Assembly: GCA_025060395.1 (NCBI GenBank)
Contig: JANXCC010000002.1
Location: 38,234-102,233, forward strand
Source: Candidatus Bipolaricaulota bacterium
Lineage (GTDB): Bacteria > Bipolaricaulota > Bipolaricaulia > RBG-16-55-9 > DRXL01
DNA: 64,000 nucleotides
Direction: 5' to 3'
Under the pieces are notes generated by a model, which worked only from the letters and a program-made list of their open reading frames with translations, did no database searches and was not told the DNA's origin. Made by a program: the position numbers and the translations under genes. Of the stretch, positions 6,434 to 15,077 are shown in pieces; the stretch's first letter is position 1; each line of letters opens with the position of its first letter.

Positions 6434-9420
6434 CGCTTAGAGCTCTTGCGCTTGAGATAGGCGGCGACGGCGCTGGCGACGCGTCGCCCCGTGGCAATGC
6501 TCTGGGTCACCGTGCCGTAGCCAAACGCCACATCCCCACATGCAAAGACCCCCGGCTGCGAAGCGACCCCCATAAAAGTCGTTTGGACCTTCTCGGCGAA
6601 CTGTATATTGGTCTCTTTGAGAAACCCTAGATCAGCACGCTCCCCGATGGCTAAGATCACCGTGTCGACCGCGACGCAAAATTCGCTCTCGGGGATGGGC
6701 ACCGGACGACGACGTCCGTCTTTCTCTAATGGCCCCGGCTGCATGCGGATCAGTTCTAGGCCGCAGACGCGCCCACCTTGGGCGAGCACTTTGATGGGGT
6801 TCGTCTGAAACTCGAAGGTTATCCCCTCAAGGATAGCTTCGTCGATCTCGTCACGGATTGCGGGCATCTCCTGAGCGGTACGGCGATAGTACACTGTAAC
6901 TTCGGCTCCCAGGCGCTTGGCCGAGCGCGCGCAGTCAATCGCGGTGTTGCCCCCGCCGATGACCGCAACGCGGCGTCCAACTTGAACTCTCTGCCCACGG
7001 TTGATGCGCCTCAGAAACTCAACTCCATAGAGCAGCCCCTCTCGTACCTCGCTGGTGCCTTCCAGCTCGAGTTCTTGAGGAGCCGAGTCTCCTACGGCGA
7101 TGACGACTGCATCGTATTCGTTCTGGAGCTCGGCAAAGCTCACATCGCGCCCGACCGTGACGTTACAGCGGATCTCGACGCCCATCATAGAGAGTCTATC
7201 GATCTCGCGATCTAGGATCTCTTTGTTGAGGCGGAAGGCAGGGATGCCGTAACGCATCATGCCGCCGGGCTTTTCAAGTGCTTCCAAGACTGTCACGCGG
7301 AAGCCTCGTCTGCGCAGATAGAACGCAGCAGACAACCCTGCCGGTCCAGCTCCGATGATCGCGATCTTCTCTGGACGTTCTTCGGTGGGGGCAAACTCCG
7401 CTCCAGAGAAGTGTTCGATCCCATAATCACCCAAAAATCTCTCGACGTCGCGCACGGAGAGCTTCGCTGGGTATCCCGGCGCGGCAAACTCTCTCACTAA
7501 GTCGGGGTAGCGCTGGGCGTAGAGCTTCTCTTGGGGCCACCCCAAGGCGTTGACCTCATGATCGCAGGGATGCGGGCAGACTCGCCCTGCAACCGCCGGG
7601 AAGGGATTAGCCCGCATTAAGACCCTAAAAGCCTCCGCATAGCGCTTCTGATGGACGAGCTCGAGCACTTGGGGGATATCGATCCCCGCGTTGCAGTCGG
7701 CGCAGACCTGTTGGCAGTGGGTGCACGCAATGCAGAGCAATTTATTAATTTCGATGTGTCCGTCTTGGATCTCTATAGCGGGGCAGCCGAGCTCCGTGCA
7801 CGCAAAGCACTCGGTACACTTCTTATGATCGACCGAGACGATCTCGCCGAAGCGTCGTTTCTCCTTGAGCACGCAGGAGGCATCGGCGATGATGACTGAC
7901 GGATCCGGGCGATGGAGCGCTGCGTCAATCGTGCGCCAGGCCGTCAAGAGATCATAGGGGTCAAGGCGATGCACGTGTTTGATGCCTAAGCCTCGCGCAA
8001 GCGATTCCAGGTCGATAACCGGGGCGGGTCGGCCTTTGATCGTGCGGCCGGTGCCGGGGTGCTCCTGATGGCCGGTCATGGCCGTCGTGTGATTGTCTAG
8101 GATGATCGTGACGATCTGGCCGCCATTGTAGAGAATATCTATAAGGGCTGGAACGCCAGAGTGATAGAACGTCGAATCCCCGATGACTGCAACGAGTCTC
8201 TTCTTCTCCTCTTCGGAGAAGATTTTGGCCATACCATGGGCCATCGAGAGCGACGCTCCCATGTTCATGCAGGTGTCCATGGCATCGAGGGGCGCAAGCG
8301 CGCCAAGGGTGTAGCAGCCGATATCTCCGGAGACAATCGCGTCGAGCTGCTTGAGCACGTAGAAAACCCCACGATGCATGCAGCCGGCGCACAAGATCGG
8401 TGGGCGTGGCGGCAGGGGCGGGAGGTCGACGGAGGGAGGGGGAGCTCCGTCAGGGACAGGTTCCACCGCCTGCCGCACTAACCCAACCGAGAGTTCGCCA
8501 AAACGCGGGAGGGAGATCTCTTCGACCGTAATCCCTAACGCGCGCACTTGCTCAGTCAGATAGGGCTCAAGCTCCTCAAGGACGACGATGCGCTTCTTGC
8601 CCGCGCAGAATCTTTTGATGAGTTCTCTGGGCAAGGGATGGGTCATGCCCAGCTTCAAAATAGTCGCAGTGGGAAAGGCCTCGCGAGCGTAGAGAAACGC
8701 CGCCCCAGAGGCGATAATCGCTAAGTCGTCGGAGCCCTCAAAGATCTGAGCCCAGCGCTCCGCTTCTTTTTCGAGCGCGGGGATGCGCTGGGTCTCTATG
8801 ATGATGTGTCGGAGGCGCCCGTGGGCGGGGAGCACCACGTTCTTCTGAACGTTCTTCCGATAGGGCCTTCGCGGGATCTCGCAGCGCTCGCCCAGGGTCA
8901 CCAGGCCCTTGCCGTGGGAGATACGCGTCGTCGTTCGTACCAAGACAGGCGTATCGTAGCGTTCAGAGATCTCAAACGCCGCGATCGTAAAATCTTTGCA
9001 CTCTTGCGTCGTCGACGGCTCTAAAAGCGGGACACGAGCAGCTCGAGCCAAGAGTCGATTATCTTGTTCATTCTGGGACGAGTGCATCCCGGGATCATCA
9101 GCGGAGACGACGACCAGCCCAGCGTTAACCCCCATGTACGCCACGGAGAAGAACGGATCAGCTGCGACGTTGAGACCGACGTGTTTCATCGTGGCGATGG
9201 CTCTGCCTCCTGCCAACGCCGCGCCAACCGCGACCTCCAAGGCGACTTTTTCGTTGGTAGACCATTCACAATCGACTTCGGGATACTGGGCGAGGGCTTC
9301 TAGGATCTCGGTACTGGGAGTGCCAGGATAGCCGCAGCCAACACGCACGCCCGCTTCCCACGCCCCACGGGCAATCGCCTCGTTGCCCGACAACAAGATC
9401 ACGCGGCTCTGCTGAGTCAT
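6430..9420 (-). CDS. iorA: Indolepyruvate:ferredoxin oxidoreductase alpha subunit fused to a GltD-like FAD/NAD(P) module
   Basis: A 996-residue fusion; ordinary IorA is about 600. Residues 1 to about 525 are the pyrimidine-binding and TPP-binding domains (GCGYPGTPSTEI; GDIGCYTLG; IGDSTFYHSG). At about 530-580 come two 4Fe-4S motifs (CTECFACTELGCP and CIACTHCQQVCADC). From about 580 the chain continues as a GltD-type oxidoreductase: GRVCPHPC, an FAD Rossmann motif IGAGPAGLSAAF near 685, and an NAD(P) motif IGGGNTAIDCAR near 815 followed by VYYRRT, an Arg pair common in NADPH-binding GltD. Inference: electrons from the 2-oxoacid pass through the clusters to FAD and NAD(P) within one chain. ATGA overlaps join it to porB and iorB. 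Confidence 0.92.
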   Translation of the reverse strand: MTQQSRVILLSGNEAIARGAWEAGVRVGCGYPGTPSTEILEALAQYPEVDCEWSTNEKVALEVAVGAALAGGRAIATMKHVGLNVAADPFFSVAYMGVNAGLVVVSADDPGMHSSQNEQDNRLLARAARVPLLEPSTTQECKDFTIAAFEISERYDTPVLVRTTTRISHGKGLVTLGERCEIPRRPYRKNVQKNVVLPAHGRLRHIIIETQRIPALEKEAERWAQIFEGSDDLAIIASGAAFLYAREAFPTATILKLGMTHPLPRELIKRFCAGKKRIVVLEELEPYLTEQVRALGITVEEISLPRFGELSVGLVRQAVEPVPDGAPPPSVDLPPLPPRPPILCAGCMHRGVFYVLKQLDAIVSGDIGCYTLGALAPLDAMDTCMNMGASLSMAHGMAKIFSEEEKKRLVAVIGDSTFYHSGVPALIDILYNGGQIVTIILDNHTTAMTGHQEHPGTGRTIKGRPAPVIDLESLARGLGIKHVHRLDPYDLLTAWRTIDAALHRPDPSVIIADASCVLKEKRRFGEIVSVDHKKCTECFACTELGCPAIEIQDGHIEINKLLCIACTHCQQVCADCNAGIDIPQVLELVHQKRYAEAFRVLMRANPFPAVAGRVCPHPCDHEVNALGWPQEKLYAQRYPDLVREFAAPGYPAKLSVRDVERFLGDYGIEHFSGAEFAPTEERPEKIAIIGAGPAGLSAAFYLRRRGFRVTVLEALEKPGGMMRYGIPAFRLNKEILDREIDRLSMMGVEIRCNVTVGRDVSFAELQNEYDAVVIAVGDSAPQELELEGTSEVREGLLYGVEFLRRINRGQRVQVGRRVAVIGGGNTAIDCARSAKRLGAEVTVYYRRTAQEMPAIRDEIDEAILEGITFEFQTNPIKVLAQGGRVCGLELIRMQPGPLEKDGRRRPVPIPESEFCVAVDTVILAIGERADLGFLKETNIQFAEKVQTTFMGVASQPGVFACGDVAFGYGTVTQSIATGRRVASAVAAYLKRKSSKR

Positions 9421-10304
9421 GACTGAACTAATTTCAGTAATTTCTGCCAGCGCTTATCTATGATCCCTTGAATCGTCTGAATATCTTTTTCTGTCAGGTG
9501 GCTGAACCGCCCTTGGAGCTTGAGATATTCGCTGACGGGCAGGGCCGGTTCATCGGCCTGAGGGGCGTTCAGGGTATAGCGCTCTCCGTCTTCGACTTCG
9601 TAGAGTGGGAAGACTCTGGCCTGCACAGCCAGGCGCGAGAGCTTGATCGCCCATTCGGAAGGAGCTCGCCAGCCTGGCGGGCAGGGCGCCAGCACGTGTA
9701 AGAACTTCGTCCCGTAGATGCTCTTGGCCTTCTGGACTTTCCGGATGAAGTCATCGGGATAGGCGATCGTCGCCGTGGCTGCATAGGGGATGCGATGGGC
9801 GACCATGATCCCCATGATATCCTTCTTAGGCTCACTCTTGGGGGTCTTTTCAGGGGTAGTCGTCGTCCAGGCTAAGAGAGGCGTGGCGCCGCTGCGCTGG
9901 ATACCCGTGTTCATATATGCTTCGTTGTCGTAGCAGATATAGATAATATTCTCATTGCGCTCAGCGGCTCCAGAGAGCGACTGCAGCCCGATATCGAAGG
10001 TGCCGCCGTCGCCGGCCCAGGCGATCACCGTCGTCTCGGTATCCCCCTGGATATCTAAAGCAGCGCGTACTCCAGAAGCCGCTACGGCTGCCGTCTCAAA
10101 CGCCGTGTGCAGCACCGGCACTTTGAGCGACGAATAAGGGAACGGCCCAGCAATGATCGTCCAACAGCACGCAGGAATGACGACGATCGTCTTCTCTCCC
10201 AAGGCTTTCAGGACGTAGCGCATCGCCAGGGCGCCGCCGCAGCCTTGACACCCCAAATGCCCAGAGCCCATGAGCTCGCGCTCCGGCAGCGTGAAGTTCC
10301 TCAT
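9417..10304 (-). CDS. porB: Pyruvate/2-oxoacid:ferredoxin oxidoreductase, beta subunit
   Basis: TPP-binding subunit (295 residues) of a four-domain-type pyruvate:ferredoxin oxidoreductase. It has GHLGCQGCGGALA with the first two cluster cysteines, IPACCW, the TPP/Mg motif AWAGDGGTFDIGLQSLSGA, YDNEAYMNTGIQRSGATP, and a late cysteine in LAPCPPGW. It catalyses the reversible conversion of pyruvate and CoA to acetyl-CoA and CO2. It overlaps porA upstream and iorA downstream by four bases each. Pyruvate is the likeliest substrate from the motif set, but other 2-oxoacids are possible. Confidence 0.92.
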   Translation of the reverse strand: MRNFTLPERELMGSGHLGCQGCGGALAMRYVLKALGEKTIVVIPACCWTIIAGPFPYSSLKVPVLHTAFETAAVAASGVRAALDIQGDTETTVIAWAGDGGTFDIGLQSLSGAAERNENIIYICYDNEAYMNTGIQRSGATPLLAWTTTTPEKTPKSEPKKDIMGIMVAHRIPYAATATIAYPDDFIRKVQKAKSIYGTKFLHVLAPCPPGWRAPSEWAIKLSRLAVQARVFPLYEVEDGERYTLNAPQADEPALPVSEYLKLQGRFSHLTEKDIQTIQGIIDKRWQKLLKLVQS

Positions 10305-11473
10305 CGTTTCACCCCCACCCAGATGAGATCCTCGGGGTCGTCGTGGCTCTCTGCGTACTCGATGATCTCAGTGATGACGTGCGGGGTGATGTCGCGCCCG
10401 CCTAAGCCCGCAACAAACCCGAAGATCGGCGGCCGATCACAGGCGTTATAGAGTGCCGCTTTGATCTCTTGTGCGAAGATTCCGCCCATGCCAAAGCTGA
10501 TATTTCTGTCTATGACCGCGACTTTCCGGGCGTTGGCTACCGCCTCACGCACGAACTGGGCCGGGAAGGGCCGGAAGACCCGGATCTTGAGCAAACCTAC
10601 ACGGCGCCCTTCAGCACGAAGCTCGTCGATCACCTCGCGGGCCGTGCTCGTGACCGTCCCCGACGTCACTAAGATCAAGTCAGCGTCGTCGGTCCGATAG
10701 GGCTCGATCAATCCGTAGCGTCGCCCAAAGAGCTCATGGTACTCTTCGTCGGCGCGGGCCCACTCTGCTAGGGCGTCTTCCATTGCCCGATGCATCTTGT
10801 AGCGTAACTCCATGTAGACATCAGGAGGAGCGAGCGCCCCAAACGAGTGCGGGTCGTTCACGTCTAATTTATAGATGGGCTGATACGGCGGCAGATATTG
10901 ATCGACGAGAGCCTGATCGGGGATCTCGACGGGCTCGGCTGTGTGCGAGAGGACGAACGCGTCCAGCACCAGCATCGCGGGCATGAAGACCTTTTCCGCG
11001 ACTTTATAGGCTTGAATGACCGTATCGAGAACCTCTTGGTTGCTCTCGCAGTAGACTTGCATCCAGCCGACGTCGCGCTGAGATAAGCTATCGTTCTGAT
11101 CGGTCCAGACGGACCAAGGCGGGCCCATGGCTCGATTGATGTTGGCCATGACGATAGGAAGTCTTGCGCCGGCGGCCCAGTGGAGCATCTCATGCATAAG
11201 AGCTAAGCCATGGGCACTCGTTGCTGTGAATGTTCGCGCTCCTGCGCTGGCCGCGCCGATGAGGGCAGCCATCGCTGAGTGCTCAGACTCGACCTTGATA
11301 AACTTGGCGCGCAGCGTTCCGTTGGCGCAGAACTCGCTCAAGAGCTCGACGACTTGGGTCTGCGGCGTGATGGGATAAGCCGAGATCACCTGAGCCCGGG
11401 CGAGCATCACGCCATAGGAGACGGCGTGATTGCCGGTGACGACCTTCTTGGTTCCGGTCAGTATGGGCGTCAT
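10301..11473 (-). CDS. porA: Pyruvate/2-oxoacid:ferredoxin oxidoreductase, alpha subunit
   Basis: A 390-residue alpha subunit with the N-terminal GNHAVSYGVMLARAQVISAYPITPQT typical of PorA (binding pyruvate and the TPP pyrimidine), TATSAHGLALMHEM, and the C-terminal transketolase-like domain with DRNISFGMGGIFAQEI. The ATG at 11473 overlaps the upstream porD-GltD stop as ATGA; a longer frame to 11512 would run into that gene, so the ATG is preferred. It is transcribed with porG, porD, porB and the ior genes. Confidence 0.93.
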   Translation of the reverse strand: MTPILTGTKKVVTGNHAVSYGVMLARAQVISAYPITPQTQVVELLSEFCANGTLRAKFIKVESEHSAMAALIGAASAGARTFTATSAHGLALMHEMLHWAAGARLPIVMANINRAMGPPWSVWTDQNDSLSQRDVGWMQVYCESNQEVLDTVIQAYKVAEKVFMPAMLVLDAFVLSHTAEPVEIPDQALVDQYLPPYQPIYKLDVNDPHSFGALAPPDVYMELRYKMHRAMEDALAEWARADEEYHELFGRRYGLIEPYRTDDADLILVTSGTVTSTAREVIDELRAEGRRVGLLKIRVFRPFPAQFVREAVANARKVAVIDRNISFGMGGIFAQEIKAALYNACDRPPIFGFVAGLGGRDITPHVITEIIEYAESHDDPEDLIWVGVKR

Positions 11474-13125
11474 AGCTCCTCCTCGACGAGCGAGATCACG
11501 TTGCGGGGGCATTCTTCAGCGCAGACCCCGCAGCCCTTGCAGAAGTCATAATCGATCCGATAGGTACCGTTCGTATGAGTGATGGCCGCATCGGGGCAGA
11601 AGACCCAGCAGTTATCGCAATTGTTGCAGACCCCGCACGAGAAACAACGGCTTGCTTCGGCGCGCGCTTGCGCCCCAGAGATCGCGCGCTTGGTCTCGAC
11701 GAAGTTTGTAATTCTCTCTGAGATGGGGAGCTGAGGCGTGGAGACCCGCGGCGCATGGGTGAAGTAATGGAAGTTGATGCGCAGCGCCTCTTCGAGCTTG
11801 TGGGGCTTGGGCGGGCGCTCGCCGCGCAAGAAGCTCTTGATGGCTTGCGCAGCTTCCTTGCCGGAGCGTATCGCTTGGGCAACAGTGCTTGGGCCGGTCT
11901 GGGCGTCGCCGCCGATGAAGATCCCAGCGCGCTCCAGTACCCCGTGAGCGCGCTCAATCACGATGCCCTCGCTCGTCTCCAGGTGCTCCGACAAGAACGA
12001 CAGATCGGGCTCTTCGCCTACGGCCTTGAGGACACTATCAGCGCGCAGGACAAACTCCGAGCCAGGGATGGGAATGGGGCGACGGCGCCCGCTGGCGTCG
12101 GGCTCCCCAAGCCTCATCCGAATACACTCCACCTCGAGCTTCCCATTGAGCCTGCGAATCGCGACTGGGGCGGCTAGGAACTCAAACTGTACTCCCTCAT
12201 GCTCGGCTTCTTCGACCTCTTCAGCGATCGCGGGCATCTCCTCGCGCATGCGCCGATAGACGACGAGGGGCTGAGCCCCAAGTCTCAAGGCAGTACGAGC
12301 GCAGTCCATGGCTGTGTTGCCCCCGCCGATGATGAGCACGCGCGTGCCGACGGAGACAGCCTGACCAGCGTTGACAGCCTTGAGGAATTCGAGCCCTTGG
12401 AGAGCAAATTCTTCCCCTGGGATGTTGAGCGCACGGCCGCGATGCGCCCCTGTCGCGATGAAGACAGCGTCATGCTGCTCCCAGAGCCTCTCGATCGAGA
12501 GATCGTGCCCGATCGTGGTGTTCGTGCGGAACTCGACCCCCCAGTGAGCGATCAGCTCGATCTCGCGGTCTAAGACGTCTCGTGGGAGACGATACGACGG
12601 AATCCCCAAGCGGAGCATCCCACCGGGCTGGCTTGCCGCTTCAAAGACGGTGACGGCGTAGCCGTCTTTGGCCAGGAAGTACGCGCACGCTAGCCCTGCT
12701 GGGCCAGAGCCGACCACAGCGATCTTTTCAGATCGTTTCGGACGCTCTGGGATTTTGTCTTCGAGCTCGAAACACGCATCAGCGACGAAGCGCTCTATCG
12801 CAGCGATCGAGAGCGCTTCATCGAAGTTCTTTCGGTTACAAAAGCTCTCGCACGGATGATAGCAGACCCTGCCGCAGACCCCTGGCAAGGGAGACGTCTC
12901 GCGGAAGAGCCGCCAGGCGTCTTCGTAGCGTCCTTCGGAGACGAGCGAGAGAATTCTTGGGATATCGTTGCCCACGGGGCAGGCGTTCTTGCACGGCGCG
13001 ATCTTTTCCAGATAGATTGGGCGGAGGTACCGCCACCCTCCTGTACGGTTGTGTCCCATATCGGCAAGTGAGACGGCCATGGGGGGCATCTCGCGTTCGC
13101 TGGTGAAGACGATGGGCTTCTTCAT
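11470..13125 (-). CDS. GltD-like FAD/NAD(P) oxidoreductase fused to the PorD ferredoxin domain
   Basis: A 551-residue chain. The N-terminal GltD-type Fe-S region (PCKNACPVGNDIPRI; GRVCYHPCESFC) is followed by an FAD motif VGSGPAGLACAY near residue 130 and an NAD(P) motif IGGGNTAMDCARTALRLG near 263 with VYRRMREEMPA. Residues about 490-545 are a two-cluster ferredoxin of the PorD type (CFSCGVCNNCDNCWVFCPD; CKGCGVCAEECP). It stands where the small PorD subunit is expected, between porG and porA, with ATGA overlaps on both sides. Inference: it is the delta subunit carrying its own NAD(P) reductase. It is the second such fusion in the operon. Confidence 0.9.
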   Translation of the reverse strand: MKKPIVFTSEREMPPMAVSLADMGHNRTGGWRYLRPIYLEKIAPCKNACPVGNDIPRILSLVSEGRYEDAWRLFRETSPLPGVCGRVCYHPCESFCNRKNFDEALSIAAIERFVADACFELEDKIPERPKRSEKIAVVGSGPAGLACAYFLAKDGYAVTVFEAASQPGGMLRLGIPSYRLPRDVLDREIELIAHWGVEFRTNTTIGHDLSIERLWEQHDAVFIATGAHRGRALNIPGEEFALQGLEFLKAVNAGQAVSVGTRVLIIGGGNTAMDCARTALRLGAQPLVVYRRMREEMPAIAEEVEEAEHEGVQFEFLAAPVAIRRLNGKLEVECIRMRLGEPDASGRRRPIPIPGSEFVLRADSVLKAVGEEPDLSFLSEHLETSEGIVIERAHGVLERAGIFIGGDAQTGPSTVAQAIRSGKEAAQAIKSFLRGERPPKPHKLEEALRINFHYFTHAPRVSTPQLPISERITNFVETKRAISGAQARAEASRCFSCGVCNNCDNCWVFCPDAAITHTNGTYRIDYDFCKGCGVCAEECPRNVISLVEEEL

Positions 13126-13700
13126 GCGATGCTCCTTTCGCGAGTCGCGGCGATCTTGACGGCCTCATAAGCGGCGCGGGCGGCAGCCTGATTGCGCTCA
13201 CGCTGACGGTCCGGGATCTTCTCGGCAATAGCGTCCAGGAGCGTCTCCAGGCGGACAAAGCCCGTCAGGCGCGCAAACGCTCCCAAGATCGCGGTGTTGA
13301 CGATAGGGTTCGTCCGCGTGCCCAAATTATGGGCGACGGCGATCTCCCCAGCAGGCACGGTCGCGACCAAGAACTTGCGGAGATTCGTGAAGCGTTCTGG
13401 GGGGGAGTCGCTATTGATCAAGATAGTGCCGTGGGGCTTGAGCCCCGCCGTGACGTCGACGGCTAATAGGAGCGTTGGATCGAGGACGACGACGTGGTCG
13501 GGCTCATAGATCTGGCATCGTCGCCGGATGGGGGTGTCATCGAAGCGTAAGAAGGCCATGACAGGGGCGCCGCGGCGCTCCACCCCGAAGGCCGGGAAGG
13601 CTTGGACGAACTTGCCCTCCTTGAAGAGGGCCGCTGCGAGGATCTCCGAGGCGACGACAGCTCCTTGCCCACCCCGTCCGTGAAACCGCACTTCGATCAT
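13122..13700 (-). CDS. porG: Pyruvate/2-oxoacid:ferredoxin oxidoreductase, gamma subunit
   Basis: A 192-residue gamma subunit. It begins MIEVRFHGRGGQGAVVASEIL, diagnostic of PorG, and contains FGVERRGAPVMAFLR and GTRTNPIVNTAILGAFARLTG. It is the first gene of the operon that runs to iorB. AGGAGCTGATCCTC precedes the ATG as a ribosome-binding site. Confidence 0.93.
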   Translation of the reverse strand: MIEVRFHGRGGQGAVVASEILAAALFKEGKFVQAFPAFGVERRGAPVMAFLRFDDTPIRRRCQIYEPDHVVVLDPTLLLAVDVTAGLKPHGTILINSDSPPERFTNLRKFLVATVPAGEIAVAHNLGTRTNPIVNTAILGAFARLTGFVRLETLLDAIAEKIPDRQRERNQAAARAAYEAVKIAATRERSIA

Positions 13701-13846
13701 GAGGATCAGCTCCTGTCCGGTCCCATCCTAGCGCTGCTCGGGCGAGTGACTCAATGATTTGCAGCATACGAAAAACTGCTGTTCGTCAAATTCCCATGGA
13801 GGGCATAAGCCGAATGGGATATAATGACGCAAGAAAGGAGGCGCCG

Positions 13847-14152
13847 ATGGCAGGATTTCGGCTGCGTGAAGGGGTAGGGATCGAGCTTTTTTTGCGGCGT
13901 TTGACGGAAGCAACCCTCGAGGAGATCGAAAAGCACTATGGGCCAGTGACGCCGGAGTTCAAGGGGCGCTTAGAGCGAGCGCTCAAGCACGTCCTGCACT
14001 ATGAGATGGAGGCCTCTCCCCTGTGCGGCCTATCAACGACCTGTAACCCCTCGGAGGGCCTTCGTGCGCGTCCGTGGTCGAGGCAGGCCGCGGCATGGGG
14101 ATTGGTCTCTCAAGCCGACCCGGAGCTAGAGAGATCTACCCCGAAGAGCTAA
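13847..14152 (+). CDS. Hypothetical protein (101 residues)
   Basis: Not recognised. The start ATG has a strong AAAGGAGG ten bases upstream, and TATAAT at 13820-13825 gives a plausible -10 box. The first half (MAGFRLREGVGIELFLRRLTEATLEEIEKHYGPVTPEF) looks like a folded helical domain; the last third is Pro/Arg/Ser-rich and may be poorly ordered. It is divergent from the por/ior operon and its last four bases overlap the convergent exported-protein gene. No membrane segment or cysteine motif suggests a role. Confidence 0.5.
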   Translation: MAGFRLREGVGIELFLRRLTEATLEEIEKHYGPVTPEFKGRLERALKHVLHYEMEASPLCGLSTTCNPSEGLRARPWSRQAAAWGLVSQADPELERSTPKS

Positions 14153-14781
14153 TGCTTGGGCTCGATAGTGATCGTGAGGACAGCCCGGTCGATGACCTGG
14201 CCGGCGCGATCTTTTAAGACAGCGATGAGTTGAGTAGGTCCTGGGGGAAAGCGCGCGGGATTTGCGGCAAAGCCCACGGGCAAGCGGAGCCTCTGGGCCG
14301 GGCCCATACGGATCGCTCGTGGCCCAAAGAGCCTTTCGGTGCGGCCATCACCTTTGGAGATATACAGTTCCCCGATGACTTGCCAGTCACGCCTCTCGAG
14401 GTTTGTGAGGGTGATGAGAAACTCGATCCGTCCCGCGGGTGGTATGTGGAGAGGACCTAAGGGGTCGAGGCGGATGGCGCGCCCAACGATGACAGCCGGC
14501 TCTTCCTGGGTCTTCGAGCTAGGAGCTGCTGGCTGGGGACCGTGAACGAGTCGTCGGACCGGGGAGCGAGGGGGGAAGCGCAGCGGGTCGATGAAGTCCG
14601 AGCCATCTTCCAGAGTCTGTTGGGATTGCATGGGCTCGGCGAGTCCCGCCGGAGCGCTCTGAGGCGGCAAGGCCGAGGGTTGCTGGGGTATGGGCTGGGA
14701 GACGGACCATCCCATAAGCACAGTCATCACGACGATGAGCGTGAGGGCACTCCCGCGCTGTGCCCGCTTGATCTTCTTCAT
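14149..14781 (-). CDS. Exported or membrane-anchored hypothetical protein with Ig-like C-terminal domain
   Basis: A 210-residue protein with a basic N-terminus (MKKIKRAQRG) and a hydrophobic segment at about 12-29, so it is secreted or anchored. Residues 30-105 are Pro/Gln/Ser-rich and linker-like. Residues about 110-208 alternate beta-strand patterns (RIEFLITLTNLERRDWQVIGELY; GPTQLIAVLKDRAGQVID) typical of an Ig- or fibronectin-like fold. No enzyme motif is seen. It lies downstream of coaE on the same strand, separated by about 300 bases that include a terminator. Confidence 0.55.
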   Translation of the reverse strand: MKKIKRAQRGSALTLIVVMTVLMGWSVSQPIPQQPSALPPQSAPAGLAEPMQSQQTLEDGSDFIDPLRFPPRSPVRRLVHGPQPAAPSSKTQEEPAVIVGRAIRLDPLGPLHIPPAGRIEFLITLTNLERRDWQVIGELYISKGDGRTERLFGPRAIRMGPAQRLRLPVGFAANPARFPPGPTQLIAVLKDRAGQVIDRAVLTITIEPKH

Positions 14782-15077
14782 GGTGTGCTCATCTTATGCG
14801 AAGCAAAGCGAGATTCCAATGAGAAAGGCCCTCTTTCGTGACGAAGTCCGATACTCTTCTTGGGGACACAAGCCCTCAACCTTATAAGAGAGTGGACACA
14901 AAAAGAGCGACCCCCCGGCCGTGCGTGAGCCAGGGGGCTGCTGATCGGAGGTTTCCGCCAATGTTTAGAAGATCGGCTCCAAGTATAAAAGTCCCTCAAG
15001 CCCCAGGGGAGGAGCCGTGTCTGCTTCAGGCGCGTGAACCCAAAACTTTTTTTAGGGACACGGGCATGTAACGAGGA
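14782..15077. other. 296-base intergenic region with terminator and possible small RNA
   Basis: No convincing reading frame is seen. On the minus strand the stretch runs from the end of coaE through several small hairpins (for example CGGA-AACC-TCCG at about 14943-14958) to a GC-rich hairpin followed by a U-run. Either it is simply the coaE 3' region or it holds a short structured RNA. I recognise no known RNA family. Confidence 0.35.
14898..14938 (-). terminator. Rho-independent terminator downstream of coaE
   Basis: On the minus strand CCCCC-T-GGC pairs with GCC-GGGGG around a short loop, followed by TCGCTCTTTTTG. The strong GC stem and T-run fit an intrinsic terminator ending the transcript that comes from coaE. 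Confidence 0.6.
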
